Shown in pieces: positions 42,083 through 56,656 of a stretch of 64,000 bases of DNA (its first letter is position 1; the number at the start of each line of letters is the position of its first letter). Source of the stretch: Plutella xylostella. Lineage: Eukaryota; Arthropoda; Insecta; Lepidoptera; Plutellidae. Location: NCBI RefSeq assembly GCF_932276165.1, contig NC_063995.1:8618001-8682000 (forward strand), in the 5' to 3' direction. The position numbers and the translations under genes are program-made. The notes under the pieces are model-generated. The model saw only the letters and a list, made by a program, of their open reading frames with translations. It had not been told where the DNA came from and searched no databases.

Positions 42083-45000
42083 ATGGAAAACGGAAGCGGA
42101 GCCCGGAAAGAGTCGGAAGAGAAGAGAGAGGTGAAGAAGGGCAAGCCCAACGTGCTGTCCCGGCTGTTCATGTGCTGGGTGTGCCCCGTGCTGGTGGGCG
42201 GCAACCGGCGCGACGTGGAGGAGCGGGACCTCATACCGCCGCCCAGCGCCAAGTACAAGTCCGAGTCTCTCGGAGACAAGTTTGAAAGGTAACGTACCTT
42301 TCTGACGTCACTGAGTGTAAGATTTAAGGTAATCTTTATTTGCACACAAAAACACTGACACAGTAACAGAACTTCATCACATGTATCTACAAATGGTAGT
42401 GCTTAACATTGAATAGTGAATCCTGAGGTAGATAGTGCTCGATGGACTAATTGTAGGACAACACTATCTAAGTAATGAACGAGTTAATGATATACCAATG
42501 GACCTAAATACTATTTCGGTCGTGGTTGACCAATCCACGTTTTACCGGGTACTACCTACTTAAAGTTTAAGACAACCCTTTAACGGTCTCAAATATCACA
42601 ACAGCTAGATGCGCGTTTAACCGATATTTAGCTCTTTTAATAGGTAGGTATCCTGGGCATTTGTTAAATATCATGTAAAACACTCTTTTTATAACAGTTT
42701 CTATTGTAGGTGTACAAAACTGTATAATATATGTCCACGATATGAGAAGGGTTATTGCCAGTGCACGGAACAGTGAGGGCAGTTTGAAATCCTTGCAAAC
42801 TTTTACAAGAAACTAACTATTAGATAAAAGCTCTAGGAATGTACTGGGTTTTGTAAGGCAACCCAGACTCATACCGAAAAATTTATATATTTGATGATAT
42901 ACGTACAGTTATACCTATGTAAGTATATTATTGTATATGCACACGATCAAATAGTTAAACGTAGGTACGTACAATCTTATTGCAAGGAGCCCGCTCCGCT
43001 TTTTCTATACATTTTAACTCACGTGATATTTATGAATATATTATGAACTCGTTAATGAGTACAATGCACCTTTGGCACACAAAATACAGCGGCTACACAC
43101 GGCTACATAATTATGCACACTTCTTTTTACTGCAGCTTACTAGCTCAAAAGCCAATGCTTTGGTGTGTGTGTGTGTGTGTGTGTATAAGTGCTTTGGGAG
43201 GCCAGGCCTACGTCCTGCATTTGAGTCCTATAATCTGATGATGATGATATATTTTACTACAATTCGAACCCCCGCCTTCTTGAATAAGATGCACTCGGCC
43301 TACACTGCGGCTTACAGCTACGTCTGCCTTAACCTTAACACAAATTATGTTTAACCTTTACATTACTTACATACATTATGTTACAATTAGATAATTTTAT
43401 TAATTGTTTTAATTACTTGGTAGCAAATTCATAATGTAGCACCAAATGAGAACACGTGTTCGGTTCGGTAGCATCAATTTTGGTCTGTTTGAGACTGTTT
43501 TTTACACAACAATCTCCATAGACTTTCTTTGGAAAATTACGAACTAGATAACACTATTGTCGTCGAAATATAATAGGTCCGTTTGGACAGCTACACAAAT
43601 TTGATATTTACTCTTGATTTACTTGATAAATACATAAAAAGACACATAATCTGCCTTATTTTTTTACGGCTGAAAGAAGAACTTTTGAAGCACCAAATGT
43701 TAGTTATTGTTTAGATTTTTTATGATTTAGATTTGACACCAGCTGTCATCCCATACATTTTCGAGCTGTCCAAAACGGGCCTATTATATTTCGACGACTT
43801 TAGTGTTTACCATTTACCAACACGGTTAGTAGATAGCTTTTAGGATCTTAAAATTAAATAATGTTGTACCTACCCTACTCTGATAATTTTTTGTATATAC
43901 AATTTGAAGGTTATTTTATCTTCAATACTCTATCAATTACTTAAATCTTATGATAATAATATAGCTGACGACACCTGTTGCACTGTAGTCCAGACACTTG
44001 GACTTGGGGGTCAACCACTTATTACGCATTAATTAGGGAATACAATCCCGGCCTTTATTTGGGATCCCGGGATTTCGGGACTGGATGAAGACAATCCCGG
44101 GATCCCGGGATAGTCCCGGGATTTGGGTCACAAACAAAATCACGTCTAACGAATCAAAGTTTTTAGGTTTATTGGAGACACAGTATTTATAAATGAACTT
44201 TGTCATACAGTACTTAGTTGAACAAAAAATATACTTCTTAAAAAAAGATAAACAATAGGCTTAATAATTGCTCTATTAGACCAAACAAAATACTCTATAA
44301 TTTTTTTGGACCTTGCAAATCGCAAAACTGTAACTTAAAATTTTTTTTTAATCATTTATTTATCCCAATTACATGTTTTTACTTAATTCTATCAAGCCAC
44401 TATCGAAAACCACTAGGTTTATCTGTAGCAGCGAGTGTTACTGGCAGAAACTTACTATTACTTAACTAATTTAAACGAAACAGAGTTACATTACCTACTC
44501 CAGTATCTAACAATTAACTTATTTATTATTTATCTACTTTCTTTTCATAAACAGGGGAAAACGGTGTCAGCCATATTTGTTTATAAATTATTACATCTGT
44601 GACGTCACACGGGTAGAAAACAATCATTTGATATTTAACTAATTATAACAAAGCTACGAGAATACCATTACATACTAATTTACCCTTTTTTCTCAATACC
44701 GAAAATCCCGGGATTGGCAAATTTTAATCCCAAAAATTTCGGGACTGGAAAATGACCGGGATCCCGGGATCCCGGGAATCGGGATCCCGGGTTTGTATTC
44801 CCTAGCATTAATGGTTATAAAATACACAGAGCATTTTGAACACTACAACTAAGTATTAGCGAATTAAGTAAGGCGTATTATCTTCCCCACTAATGATTCC
44901 GACCTACATATCCACACTCAGTTAATTGATACACACGATAGATAACATTTTGATTTATCAGTCAGATTCTATTTTATGATGGATGGGTAAAAACTTTGTA

Positions 45001-48000
45001 CCTATTTTGTTCTAATCACGAAATGTTACCTTTTAGAGGTAGGTACTCTACATTTTTAAAACTTTTTCCAATAGCTATATTTCGCCATCATAGTAGGATG
45101 ATAATAAACGGATTTTTGTCTATTAAATAAGTAAAGTTTTTCAGACTGACGGGCGTGACTTTTTACAACACTCACCACTTTTGCACTAATAGTAGAACCT
45201 TAATGAATTTTTAAACGGTCCTACACCCAAACAACTATCTTAATTTATCTACTGGTAAGTATACACAAACACTAATTTCTGCGCAGGTACTGGCTAGAAG
45301 AGCTGGGTCTGGCGACGCAGCGCGGGGTGGCGCCGTCGCTGTGGCGGGCGCTGCGCCGCGCCTTCTGGCTGTCCTACATGCCGGGCGCGCTGCTGCTGCT
45401 CGGGAACGCCATACCCAGGTCAGCTGGGACCTTCTTCTTCATCTAAAACTTAGTTTGTTCTTCATCCTCAGCCAACTATCCCACACACTGGGCATAGACA
45501 TTCAAAGTCTTGCCTCCGCCTTGCTTATACAAGCACTTCTAAGTCTTCTTACTTCTGGCTCTGTCGGCGCCGCCGGTTGAGGGCTGTGAAGAGGGTTCCA
45601 TGGTACATTAAACCACACCGACGATTATTGTTTTTTGGAGCTCAGAATTCTGCTAACTCTCTAATATTTATGACTCTGAAATTCATGTAGGAAACCTTCT
45701 GTCTGGTTTAGTGGAATCGCGTGACGCGGTTCAAGTGTTTAAAAAATATGTTATATTAATGTTAATCGATTCACGTGTCAAAACTTAAAGAATAATTGAT
45801 AAAAACATTGATAAGACTACACAGATGGTTTGTCCTATCAATGAGTCACTGAACATTTGATATTGTGCCTCGGTAATAATCACGATAAATTACGTGACGT
45901 CATTTTAAAGTTTCGGGAATATTATGATTAACCTGCAAGTCACCTCTATGCATGCTTTATTTACCAATATTCCTTTACCATCTTAACTTTTTCAATTTCA
46001 TATCAAAATCTTTTGAAATAGGTAGTCACCCAGAAGAACTGGAGTTTAGGTCCATTTTGATTACATGCACACTGCCAGTCGTCTCCCGATCAATCTTTTC
46101 CCATCTCCTTGCTGATCAAACTTGCCCTACACTTATGCAGGACCATCCAGCCGCTGCTATTCACGCGGCTGCTCTCCTATTGGTCGGCGGACAGCACCAT
46201 GACCCGACTGGAGGCCGGCTATTGGGCCATGGGCATGCTGCTGTGCAACTTCCTGGCCATGGTGTGCCACCACCACAACACGCTATTCGTCGGCCGCTTC
46301 GGCATGAAAGTCAGGATTGCCTGTTGCTCGCTGCTCTATCGGAAGGTATGAGATGGTACTGTATTTTAAACGTAGAGTAAAGGTCGTGCAGTGTAAAGTA
46401 TGAATGAAGCTGTACGCGTGCTGTTAAGATAGTTTAGAGTAGTGTTGCCACGAATAGTGAATTGGCCGAATACCGAATACCGAATATTCGGCGACGCTGC
46501 CGGCCGAAGCGCCGAATATTCGGCCGCCGAATATTCGGCGCTACAACCTGTTTTTTTGTTCCTGGAACTGATTTGAAGAAGTTGCTACAGATTATAGGTA
46601 GGTATATATGAGAAATGCTAATTATTAGGAGGCAGAATGCTGTGGCAAACGAGTTGAATATTTATTTGATAATAGTTCGCCTAGATCGGATGGCCGATCC
46701 TTACAAGTGGTGGTCAGCAAACATAAAACAATACCCGAACCTTTTGAAATTTGCAAAAACTTATCTTTCTTCACCTGGAAGTAGCGTTTATAGTGAGAGG
46801 TTATTTTCTGAGCGGAAAGCGGAATCGTGGGCTACCAAAAAATGCTGAAATGCTCGTTTTTATCCAGCACAACTTACTACTGATTCATTTTAAGTACTAA
46901 AAGTTGTGATTTGGAAATAAATACACAATTTTGATTAAAATAACAAGTAAATTTTTACATGATTTACTATTCGGTATTCGGCCCGAATAGTACGCACTAT
47001 TCGGCCGAATGCCGAATATTCGTGGCATCTCTAGTTTAGAGTAACAAATTATATAGTAATTACAAATAAGTAGCCTTGTTAGTCGTGATCCAAATGCAAA
47101 AGGGTATCGTTTTCAGCATTTACAAGTAAAGGGCCACTAAAGTTCATTGCTCTAATAATAGAACAGAACTTTCAGTAACAAATAGATTAAGGAGGAATAC
47201 ATAATTGGATGGCCTAGCCTAGACTATGGACTTCTTAAACTAGGAATAACGATTAACAACGTTGCACTAATGACTCTACAATCAATGTAACTGCAAGATC
47301 GTTATTAACGAAGGCACGCATATATAAATCTTTTTAAGATCTGTGAACAGTCTGTAATCAACAACAATAAAGATTAAAACAGAATTTAGCTCAATCAGAT
47401 GAAGGAGCGTATTGATCTTCCGATTGTGGACCCATAAACTTGCACTCTGAACTGATGAGCTTTTTGTAAGCCTTGAAAAAAAAGATTGAAGTCTAGATTC
47501 TTGATCCAAGTGCATTGTTAGTCATTCTCGCGATCGCGACCCATGTGTCACGTGACGTGAGTACATAATTATCGAAGTTACATAAAACAAAAACGTCAGC
47601 AAAAACGGGTGGCACGCATGAGAGTCACTACTGACTACCTCTTCAGAGTAACAGTTGTGAGAATTTTTACGTATATAACACATGAGTATGGTAACAAAAT
47701 ATTTTTCTGTTGCACTGTATCTTGTTAGAAAATATATTTGCAAATATTAAACTCTAGAATTTATATTTGTACCGATTTACTCGCATATGACGTGGAGCAT
47801 TAAAATCAACAGACAAAAAGTAAACTGTATCGGAATGTTTGCGTTCTACTCCGGGCTTTAACTTTGAGGACTACATGGATAAAATAGGGAAGAAAATATC
47901 CTCTATTCTACCTCAATATTTAAATTATTAATATTTATTTTTTATATTTCACTAACAAATTAACATTTTAACTTCTGTGTAGAGCATTTTTTATTGTTAC

Positions 48001-51000
48001 TTCCCCTACTTTTACATTATCAATAACTTGTAAGACGATAAATTCATAGAACATTGAACAACACGACGCAGACAGAATTAAATAAACTTCGGGAACTCAT
48101 TGTTATTTATTCGACAATGAAGTACTCGTGTTCTGTTGTACTCGCATGTATGCTAGTTTAATTATTTTTGATTGTGATTAATAATACACGTCTCAATGAC
48201 AACAAACTATTTTTAATAAATTTATTATCGTGTGTACCTACAGATATCTAAATAGACAGTAAGGTTACACCTAGGTACTTATGAAAATGTAATACATAGC
48301 ACCCACGTTTGAATTAAAAGAAATTATTCATTCTCCATACTCCATGTCTCCATAGTACAAAATCACGTGACCAATAAAGTTTCTATACAAAATCTTTTTT
48401 TCCTGAATTATCGAAGCCCGTAGAACAAAAGTTGATCGGAATGACCCCTGCCGGCTTAGTATATACCTTTTTGCAACTTCCTTATAATGTGCTGAGCCAC
48501 ACCTAATTCAATTCCCTATCCTCCAGCTGCTCCGCCTTAACCAGAGATCCCTACAAAGCACGGCGGCGGGCAAGCTGGTGAACCTGATGTCGAACGACGT
48601 GGCGCGCTTCGACTACGCCTTCATGTTCCTGCACTACTTCTGGATGATCCCGCTGCAGTCGGCCGCCGTGCTGTACTTCATGTTCCGCGCGGCCGGCTGG
48701 GCGCCCATCGTGGGCCTGTTCTCTGTCATGCTGCTCATACTGCCTATACAAGGTGCGTAAGCCGCTACAGTTTGCGCCTATATTGGGGCTGTTTTTTGCG
48801 ATAATCTTGCATCCACAAGGATCGTGAGATGGAGACAGTTTGGATGTTATAGAGGAATGGTTATACAGCGCAAGCTCGTGAACCTGGCCCTGCGGCAGCG
48901 GTCCGTTATCTATATCGAAACAAAATAAATAAATCCCTTTAGTAACGGTTTTTGTCAATAAAATTATGTTGTAAGTTCTTTTTCAATCAAATAAAAGATT
49001 CTTCATTCGTATGCTTATCACACAAAGGGTTATTTACAAAAGATATGACATAAAATTATCGTGAACTAATTTACAGCAAAATGACCGATTAGATCCGTTC
49101 GCAAACTTTGTAAGTACTTGAGGACATTACGCCAGAGTTTCAGCCGTCAACTACAGGCGGTGGGCTTAATTACACCGTGTACAAGAAACAAAAGAGGGTC
49201 ATATTCATCCGAACATTTTCATTGGGTACAACAATTATTGTTTATAGCGACGCGTAATGTCGCCGGCAAATACGACCATGTAATGAGCCCTGAAAATGTC
49301 CCTTTATGTTCCAGCCGGCCTCACCAAGCTCACAGCTGTCTACAGGAGGGAGACTGCACAAAGGACAGATAAGAGAATTAAACTAATGAGCGAAATTATC
49401 AATGGTATTCAGGTATTGTTACTTTATTAAATTAATATTGTTGTGCTAATTTTTTACTAACTAACTTTATTAACACCTAAGAAAGATAAACATGAAATTA
49501 TAATTACATATTTTCAGACTACCTAATCTTTTCACCACAAGGATTAGCCAGTCAAACGAACGAACTTATGTGTTGTGAATAGGGTAGCAGTTCCAGCTTT
49601 ACCAACCAAGACCGTCTTTACAATACAATACAAACTCTTTATTTGCACCAAAGGAATTAATACAAAGAACAACTTAGGTTAACTTAGGGCTAACACAAAA
49701 AAACAGTACAAAAAGGCGGCCTTATTGCTTAAAGCAATCTCTACCAGACACCTTTAGATGAAAGAGATAATATGAACATATGTTGAGGTAGCTGTGGTGC
49801 AAGTGTTTAGCAAGCTTTACCATACAACCTTTACAGCCCACCAACTGTTTCCAGGTGATAAAGATGTACGCGTGGGAGGTCCCCTTCCAGAAGGTGGTGG
49901 GGTCCTCCCGCGCGCACGAGGTGGAGGCGTTGAAGCGGGCGTCCTTCGTGCAGGGCACCTTCGGCGGGTTCATGCTGTTCACGGAGCGCACCTCGCTCTT
50001 CCTCACCGTCATGACACTCGTGCTGACCGGGAGCATGGCCACTGCTACTACGGTGAGTTTTGCTTACTACACTCAAGAGCAATGAAAAAGTGCCACTTAC
50101 CATTGACGTTCCATACGAATATGTCACTGGAACTTTGTCATTGCTCGTGAGTGTATTATGAATCTATATTTATTTATTTATTTATTTATTTATCAAATAT
50201 GGAACACCAGCAGTTTACACAACACACACTGATAACTTATTCATCGTTAAAAATTTCGTTGCGAAAACCATTTATAGGTGTACACGTCATTATCAAAGAA
50301 TCTTATCTTAAAAACAACATAATATTAAAGTAGGAGTTTAAACATAAAGAAAATATAACGAACACTAACATTATTAGCTAAACAAATTATTAAAATGATT
50401 TGTAACAAAAACGAAATATTAAAATTACTTGTAACAAAACAAATTATTAGCAACAAAAAGATTGAATGAATGTAAAAATTATAATTATTTCACGCATATT
50501 TTTTTCTTAAAGATATTGAAGGAATCGTGAAAGATGTCAATATTTAATTTATGATTATACATATTATAAAGGTCACATAACCTATTGATTGGAGAGTGGG
50601 ATCCAAGATTCGTACGAGATTGAGGTCCACTGAGTAGTTTTTTTATAGGATGTCTCGGAAGGTGATGCGGGATTGGGAAAGAGATAGATGCAACAATGTC
50701 AGGACAGTCCAATAAATTATTTAGAGTTTTATAGAGAAATATTAAATCATGCGTTTCACGTCTTTTTCGTAAAGAAGTTATTTTGAAGAACTTAAGTCGG
50801 TGCTCATAAGGAGATCTGTGGGAAATATTACGGGAAATAAATGGTAGATGGCGAGTGAAGGATCTTTGTATGCTTTCAATTCGTTGAGAATGTATTGAAT
50901 AAGAGGGGCTCCACGCCGAAGAAGAGAATTCCAGGTGACTCCGCACAAGGGAATTAAATAGTAACATTTTGGTCTCGGGCTTAAATTCTTTGCTATTGCG

Positions 51001-52590
51001 CTTTATAAAACCTAGCATTTGTGAAGCCTTCTTGATAATAATGTCAATGTGGGATGAAAATTTAAGTTTTGAGTCAATAATTATACCAAGATCACGAATT
51101 TCTGATACTTCAGTGAGTACATCGGTTCCAAGAAGATAACTACTGTTGAGAGGATTTCGTTTTCGAGTAAATTTTATATGAAAGCATTTTTGGATGGACA
51201 TATCATTTGAAAGACACCAGTTTAGAATATTGTTTAGGTCATTTTGAAGAAGAGTGCTATCATGAGGGGATGTGATTGTTCTATAGATTTTAAGATCATC
51301 AGCAAAAAGAGATTGGTTACTATGTTTAATATGGTGAGTAAGGTCATTTATGAAAACTAAAAATAGAATAGGCCCTAAATGTGACCCCTGGGGAACCCCT
51401 GATTCTGCATAAAAAATTCTAGATTCGTGGCCATTGATGGAAACAAATTGTTCTCTACTTTCTAAATATGAAGTAAACCATTGAAGTAGCCAATCACTAA
51501 TACCTACTGATGCAAGCTTTTTAATCAGTAATGAATGGTTTACTTTGTCGAATGCACTGGCAAAATCTATGTATATTGCATCAGTTTGGCGGCCAGCATC
51601 GACTTCATGGGACAGTTCATTGATATAGCTGACTAAGTTAGACTCAACTGAGCGCCCTTTTCTAAAACCGTGCTGAGATGTACTCAATATGTGATCTAAT
51701 TCCCTAGTAACAATGGGACAAATTATGGATTCAAATAGTTTGGAGAAACATGGAAGAATAGAGATTGGTCTATAGTTAGATACCACAGATAAATCACCCT
51801 TCTTATGGATTGGTGTAATTCTAGCTATCTTCCATAGATTTGGAAACTGTCCGTCTCGTAATGAGCGATTGAAAATGATAAAGAGAGGGTAGGAAATATA
51901 TTTAGCACAACGATTAACAAAGAGAGGGTGGATGCCGTCCGGACCGGCGCTCTGGTTAACGTTTAACTTTCGTATATATTTACTGATTTCCTTTTCGGTG
52001 ATGAAAATATGTATGTTATTTGAAATATGTGAAGAACTATTACTCGGGAGAGGGTTATTATTAGCAATATTTTTGTTGTATATATTGGAGAAATGGGTTG
52101 CGAAAAGATTAGTTATATCTTGTGCATTAGATGCAGTTTCACTATTTAGATGCATTTCAGCTGGTAATACAGTAATGTAAATCTATACGTAAGTAAGTTT
52201 ATTGTACGCTTATAACTTAATCTTGCATGCAAATTTCCCTAAGTATATTTTTTCAGTTATACAGAGCAGCAATCTATCGCTACTTCTTTTGTTGCTTGTT
52301 CTATTAACAATAAAATAAAGCAAGCAACAAAAGAGACGAAAATAATTAATGATTCTGTCCACGCTATTTCGTTTAATGTAAGTACTTATCTGCCGTTGGC
52401 TAAAAAAACAAGAGTCACCAAACTCTTAATAGGACCTACATCACATTTTACGTTTTGTTACAGGTGTATCCAATCCAACAATACTTTAGTATAATCCAAT
52501 CCAACTTGGCGCTCATCCTCCCTATCGCCATCGCTCAACTCACTGAGATGTTGGTTTCATTGGAAAGACTTCAGGAGTTTTTGATGTTAG
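42083..52590 (+). CDS. Gene C exons 1-7: N-terminus and transmembrane domain 1 (residues 1-397)
   Basis: The cytosolic leader contains the conserved LSRLFMCWVCPVLVGGNRR. TM segments are seen in FWLSYMPGALLLL, MGMLLCNFLAMV, YAFMFLHYFWMIPLQSAAVL, GWAPIVGLFSVMLLILPIQ and TSLFLTVMTLVLTG. Family landmarks include FGMKVRIACCSLLYRK, GKLVNLMSNDVARFDYAF, the coupling segment TDKRIKLMSEIINGIQ, VIKMYAWEVPF and the closing LTEMLVSLERLQEFLML. Confidence 0.93.
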
Positions 52591-55500
52591 GTAAGTAATT
52601 TCTCAGCTTATCTATGATATGAGGATTAAACTCGGCACTCGTTGCATGTTCACTTTATTGACGTAGATAAACGTCAATATATGGCGATGTGGTTAAGTAC
52701 AGGTTTATCAGAATCTTCTTCATAGATAAAGATGCTATGGCGCAGGAGGAGAATTAAGAAATGGTCGAAACGTTTACCATTACTGTCTACGAGTCTGTTG
52801 CTTTGACTATATAGGCTTCAAATTGGTGTCGAAAGACATAAAGTAATGTAAAACAACGAAATCAGTACTCACGTTACGATACACATGTAGTATGCTCTGT
52901 ATGCTGTAGGTAACCTCATATAGTTCGCCAGTAGTTAGTCGCTTTATAATTACCCCGAATTCATAGAGCTTTTGAATAGGTTTAAAATTTGCCCAACGGC
53001 AAAGGGTAAAATGGACTTTGTAACAGACGAGTTTCGACTCTTCAAGATAATCAAAAAGTTTAAATTCGATTTAAATTCACAATACCATATATGAATTTGA
53101 GGGTTAATGTGTACCGATGATTCCAGACGAGAGGGAGGACCTGTCGGTGATGCCGGGCGGGCAGGCGGACACCGCGCCCGTGGCCTTCAAGTACACGAAG
53201 GAGACCACGGCGCCCGCCTACATCGTGTCCAAGAGGTACTCCAAGAAGGAAGACGACACCGGCCTGGCTGCGGGTGAGGATAAGATAAGATAAAGGATAA
53301 CTGAGCTATCCCTGATTAGAGTCCGACAATTCCCGTCAGAGAAGTGTTTACTTGATTTTCCTTGGCCTGACGACACTAAAGTCTGGTTTTTAATCTCAGA
53401 TACTAAATTAACAGATTCTATACGGATCATCAACAATCGACTGTCCCGTAATTAAGTGACGTATCGTACTATTGGCGGGGCAATCGACCGTTGAAGAACC
53501 TTTCAGAATCTGTCAATTTAGTATCTGAGATTTAAAAACTGACTTTAGAAACAAGTGCGTAAACGAGAAAATGTTTATTAGGATCTGTCAAGGATCCGAA
53601 TTCTGACACGAAATCTATAAAGTTTTTAAAATTCTGCCGTGTGGTGTGTAGGTGTCGATCGTAGGCGTATGTTACCTGTATGTAGATGAGCTTACGATTA
53701 ATTAAGCCTTACAGAATCACGTAGCAGAAAAGGCAGAATGATTTAATGGATATTCAATTCTGTTATAAATTATTCATACTCATTCATTACACCAAACTAA
53801 TATAAAGCTAAAATGTATAAATTATGAGGTTCACTACACAATGTTTTCTTTCCTCAAAGAAAATGTTGTCTTTCGTAAAAGTTATTGTTTTGTATAATTA
53901 ATTATTCATGTGTTCGTCAAGATAAAAATATCCTAAAAACATTTTTGTAGGTCTCTCCATTTTGTATGTAACTTTAAGATAACTTTTAGTTGCTTAATTC
54001 TTAACGCGACTTCTTGTTCTTCAGCCTATGTCTAATCCACTACAGGTTAAAGGTTTCCTCCATATGTCCTGGCTGTAGCATAGGGCGCTAATATGACGCG
54101 ATAAGAGTTCTCCGTCTCGCTCGCTCTTGAGGCTGCGTGACGTGAGTGAGCGCGATTCAAAACTCTTATCACGTCTTAAATGCGCTCCGTACTAGCCCTT
54201 CTGTACCAGACTCATACTAACGCGACTGATATAGTCATATTTCTCAGAGCTGGTGGAACGCAAATCTGCGAGCGAGTTCGCGGTCGAGCTGAACGACGTG
54301 AGTGCGTCGTGGGGGGGCGAGGGGGACAAGGACCAGCACACGCTGCGCGGGGTGAGCCTGCGCGTGCGCCGCGGCAAGCTAGCTGCCATCATCGGACCCG
54401 TCGGCTCGGGGAAGGTATACCTATCCGCAGGTCAACGTGCGTTGGTCTACGAGACCATATCGTCATAAGGTGTTTCACGAGGTCTGCATAAAGGGTACCT
54501 GTGGATAAAAGTGGTGTGATGTCATGTCATGGTGTGACTGTTCATAATTACAGAGAGTGAGAGCATGCATTATCCAGACATTGTGAAATAGGCTTTTAGT
54601 TTAATTAACTATAGAGTAGATAATGAGGTACTCCTCGATAGCCAATAAGCCATAACTGGTCACTAACCAAACTAATTCACACCCTCATAGCTTGTAATTT
54701 TTTTGCTTATAAGTAAAGTTGTAACTTTGGTGTTCTACTTAGTTGTATCTTCGTGGTCTATTCTGTGCTATGGCTGTATAAAACAATCACAAATAAATAG
54801 GGTGCGGGGGCTGAACTAATACATTATTTCACTGAGATCATTCTTCTGAAAGATTCTGATCACACTCCCACGTAAGTAATTATAATAAATCTCTCGATTA
54901 GATTAGGCTCTACCGATTGTTTTCCCGTTCGAAATCTATTTAGGCTACGGATAATCATTTACTACGCAGTTACTATTAGTTTTAATCGAAGTATACTTAC
55001 TATAAGTATTTAAGTAATGTATCTAAATATTATTCTTATAAATTCTTTGTTATACTTAAAACAAAAATTTTCGTAGCATTCTCTACCAGTTAACCTTTGG
55101 TGATGTCGAGAAAGTAATTGGTAGTTCAATAGGCTGAGAGGAGAGATGTTTATCTAAATCAGAAGGACTAGCACGGGGCGCAATTAAGACGTGATAAAAG
55201 TTTTGCATCACACGATCACACATCACATCGCGCAGCCACAAGAGCGAGCGCGACGGAGATCTTTATTCACGTCTTAATGCGCCTCGTGTTAGCCCTTCAG
55301 TATACAAATTATAATTTTTTCATAATTCCAGTCGTCACTGCTCCAAGTGTTGCTGAAAGAGCTGCCGGTGTCGTCGGGCAGCGTGGGTGTGCACGGGCAG
55401 ATATCTTACGCGTGTCAGGAGTCCTGGCTCTTCTCCGCCACCGTCCGGGACAACATCCTCTTCGGGCTGCCGTATGATTCGAAGAAATATAAGAAGGTAG

Positions 55501-56619
55501 ACATTTTGGAGGTTTTCCTATACAAAGTATACAAACGATAATTAGGGCTTTCTAAATCTAAATCTACTTACCACTTACATACATAAATATTTGAAACATG
55601 TTATCTAATCCGTTGAAAATTGTATCATATCATATTTTTACTCATTCTTAACCAGTCCTCGCAACTATTTCTAGCATCTTGCTAGGCGACTTAAGTATGG
55701 GACAGGACTCACAGGAGAGAAGATATTGGAACGTTATGCGATGTCCTGCCAGTTCCGGCGCTTGTAGCATCAGACACACATAAGGTTGTAGTTTCAGCAC
55801 TATACCCTCGTTTTGTTATTGTCTACAGGTGTGCGACGCGTGCTGCCTGCAGCCTGACTTCAAGCAGTTCCCGTACGGAGACCTGTCGCTGGTGGGCGAG
55901 CGCGGCGTGTCGCTGTCCGGGGGGCAGCGCGCCCGGATCAACCTGGCCCGCGCCGTGTACCGGGACGTATGTACACTAGTGTTGCCACGAATAGTGAATT
56001 GGCCGAATACCGAATACCGAATATTCGGCGACGCTGCCGGCCGAAGCGCCGAATATTCGGCCGCCGAATATTCGGCGCTACAACCTGTTTTTTTTGTTCC
56101 TGGAATTGCTTTGAAGAAGTCGCTACAGATTATATGAGAATTATTAGGAGGCAGAATGCTGTGGCAAACGAGTTGAATTTTTATTGGATAATAGTTCGCC
56201 TATATCGGATGGCTCCTTACAAGTGGTGGTCAGCAAACAAAAAACAATACCCGAATCTTTTGAAATTTGCAAAAACTTATCTTTCTTCACCTGGAAGTAG
56301 CGTTTATAGTGAGAGGTTATTTTCTGAGGATGGTTACAATGAAAAGCGCAATCGTGGGCCACCAAAATTTGCTGAAATGCTCGTTTTTATCCAGCACAAC
56401 TTACTACTGATTAATTTTAAGTACTAAAATGTTGTGATTTGGAAATTAATACACAATTTTGGTTAAAATAATAAGTGATTTTTTTCATGATTTACTATTC
56501 GGTATTCGGCCCGAATAGTACGCACTATTCGGCCGAATACCGAATACTGAAAAAACTGGCCGAATAGGCCGAATACCGAATAGTTGCCGAATATTCGGGG
56601 CATCTCTAATGTACACACA

Positions 56620-56656
<37 letters not shown>

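Larger units (their letters stand above)
42289..45286 (+). other. Intron 1 of gene C
   Basis: It holds a LINE 3'-end remnant at about 42325-42375 (inverted GCAAATAAAGATTACC), a GT microsatellite plus LINE remnant at 43161-43252, a foldback MITE at 43550-43807 and a hAT-type element at 44034-44804. I see nothing nameable in the remainder. Confidence 0.5.
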
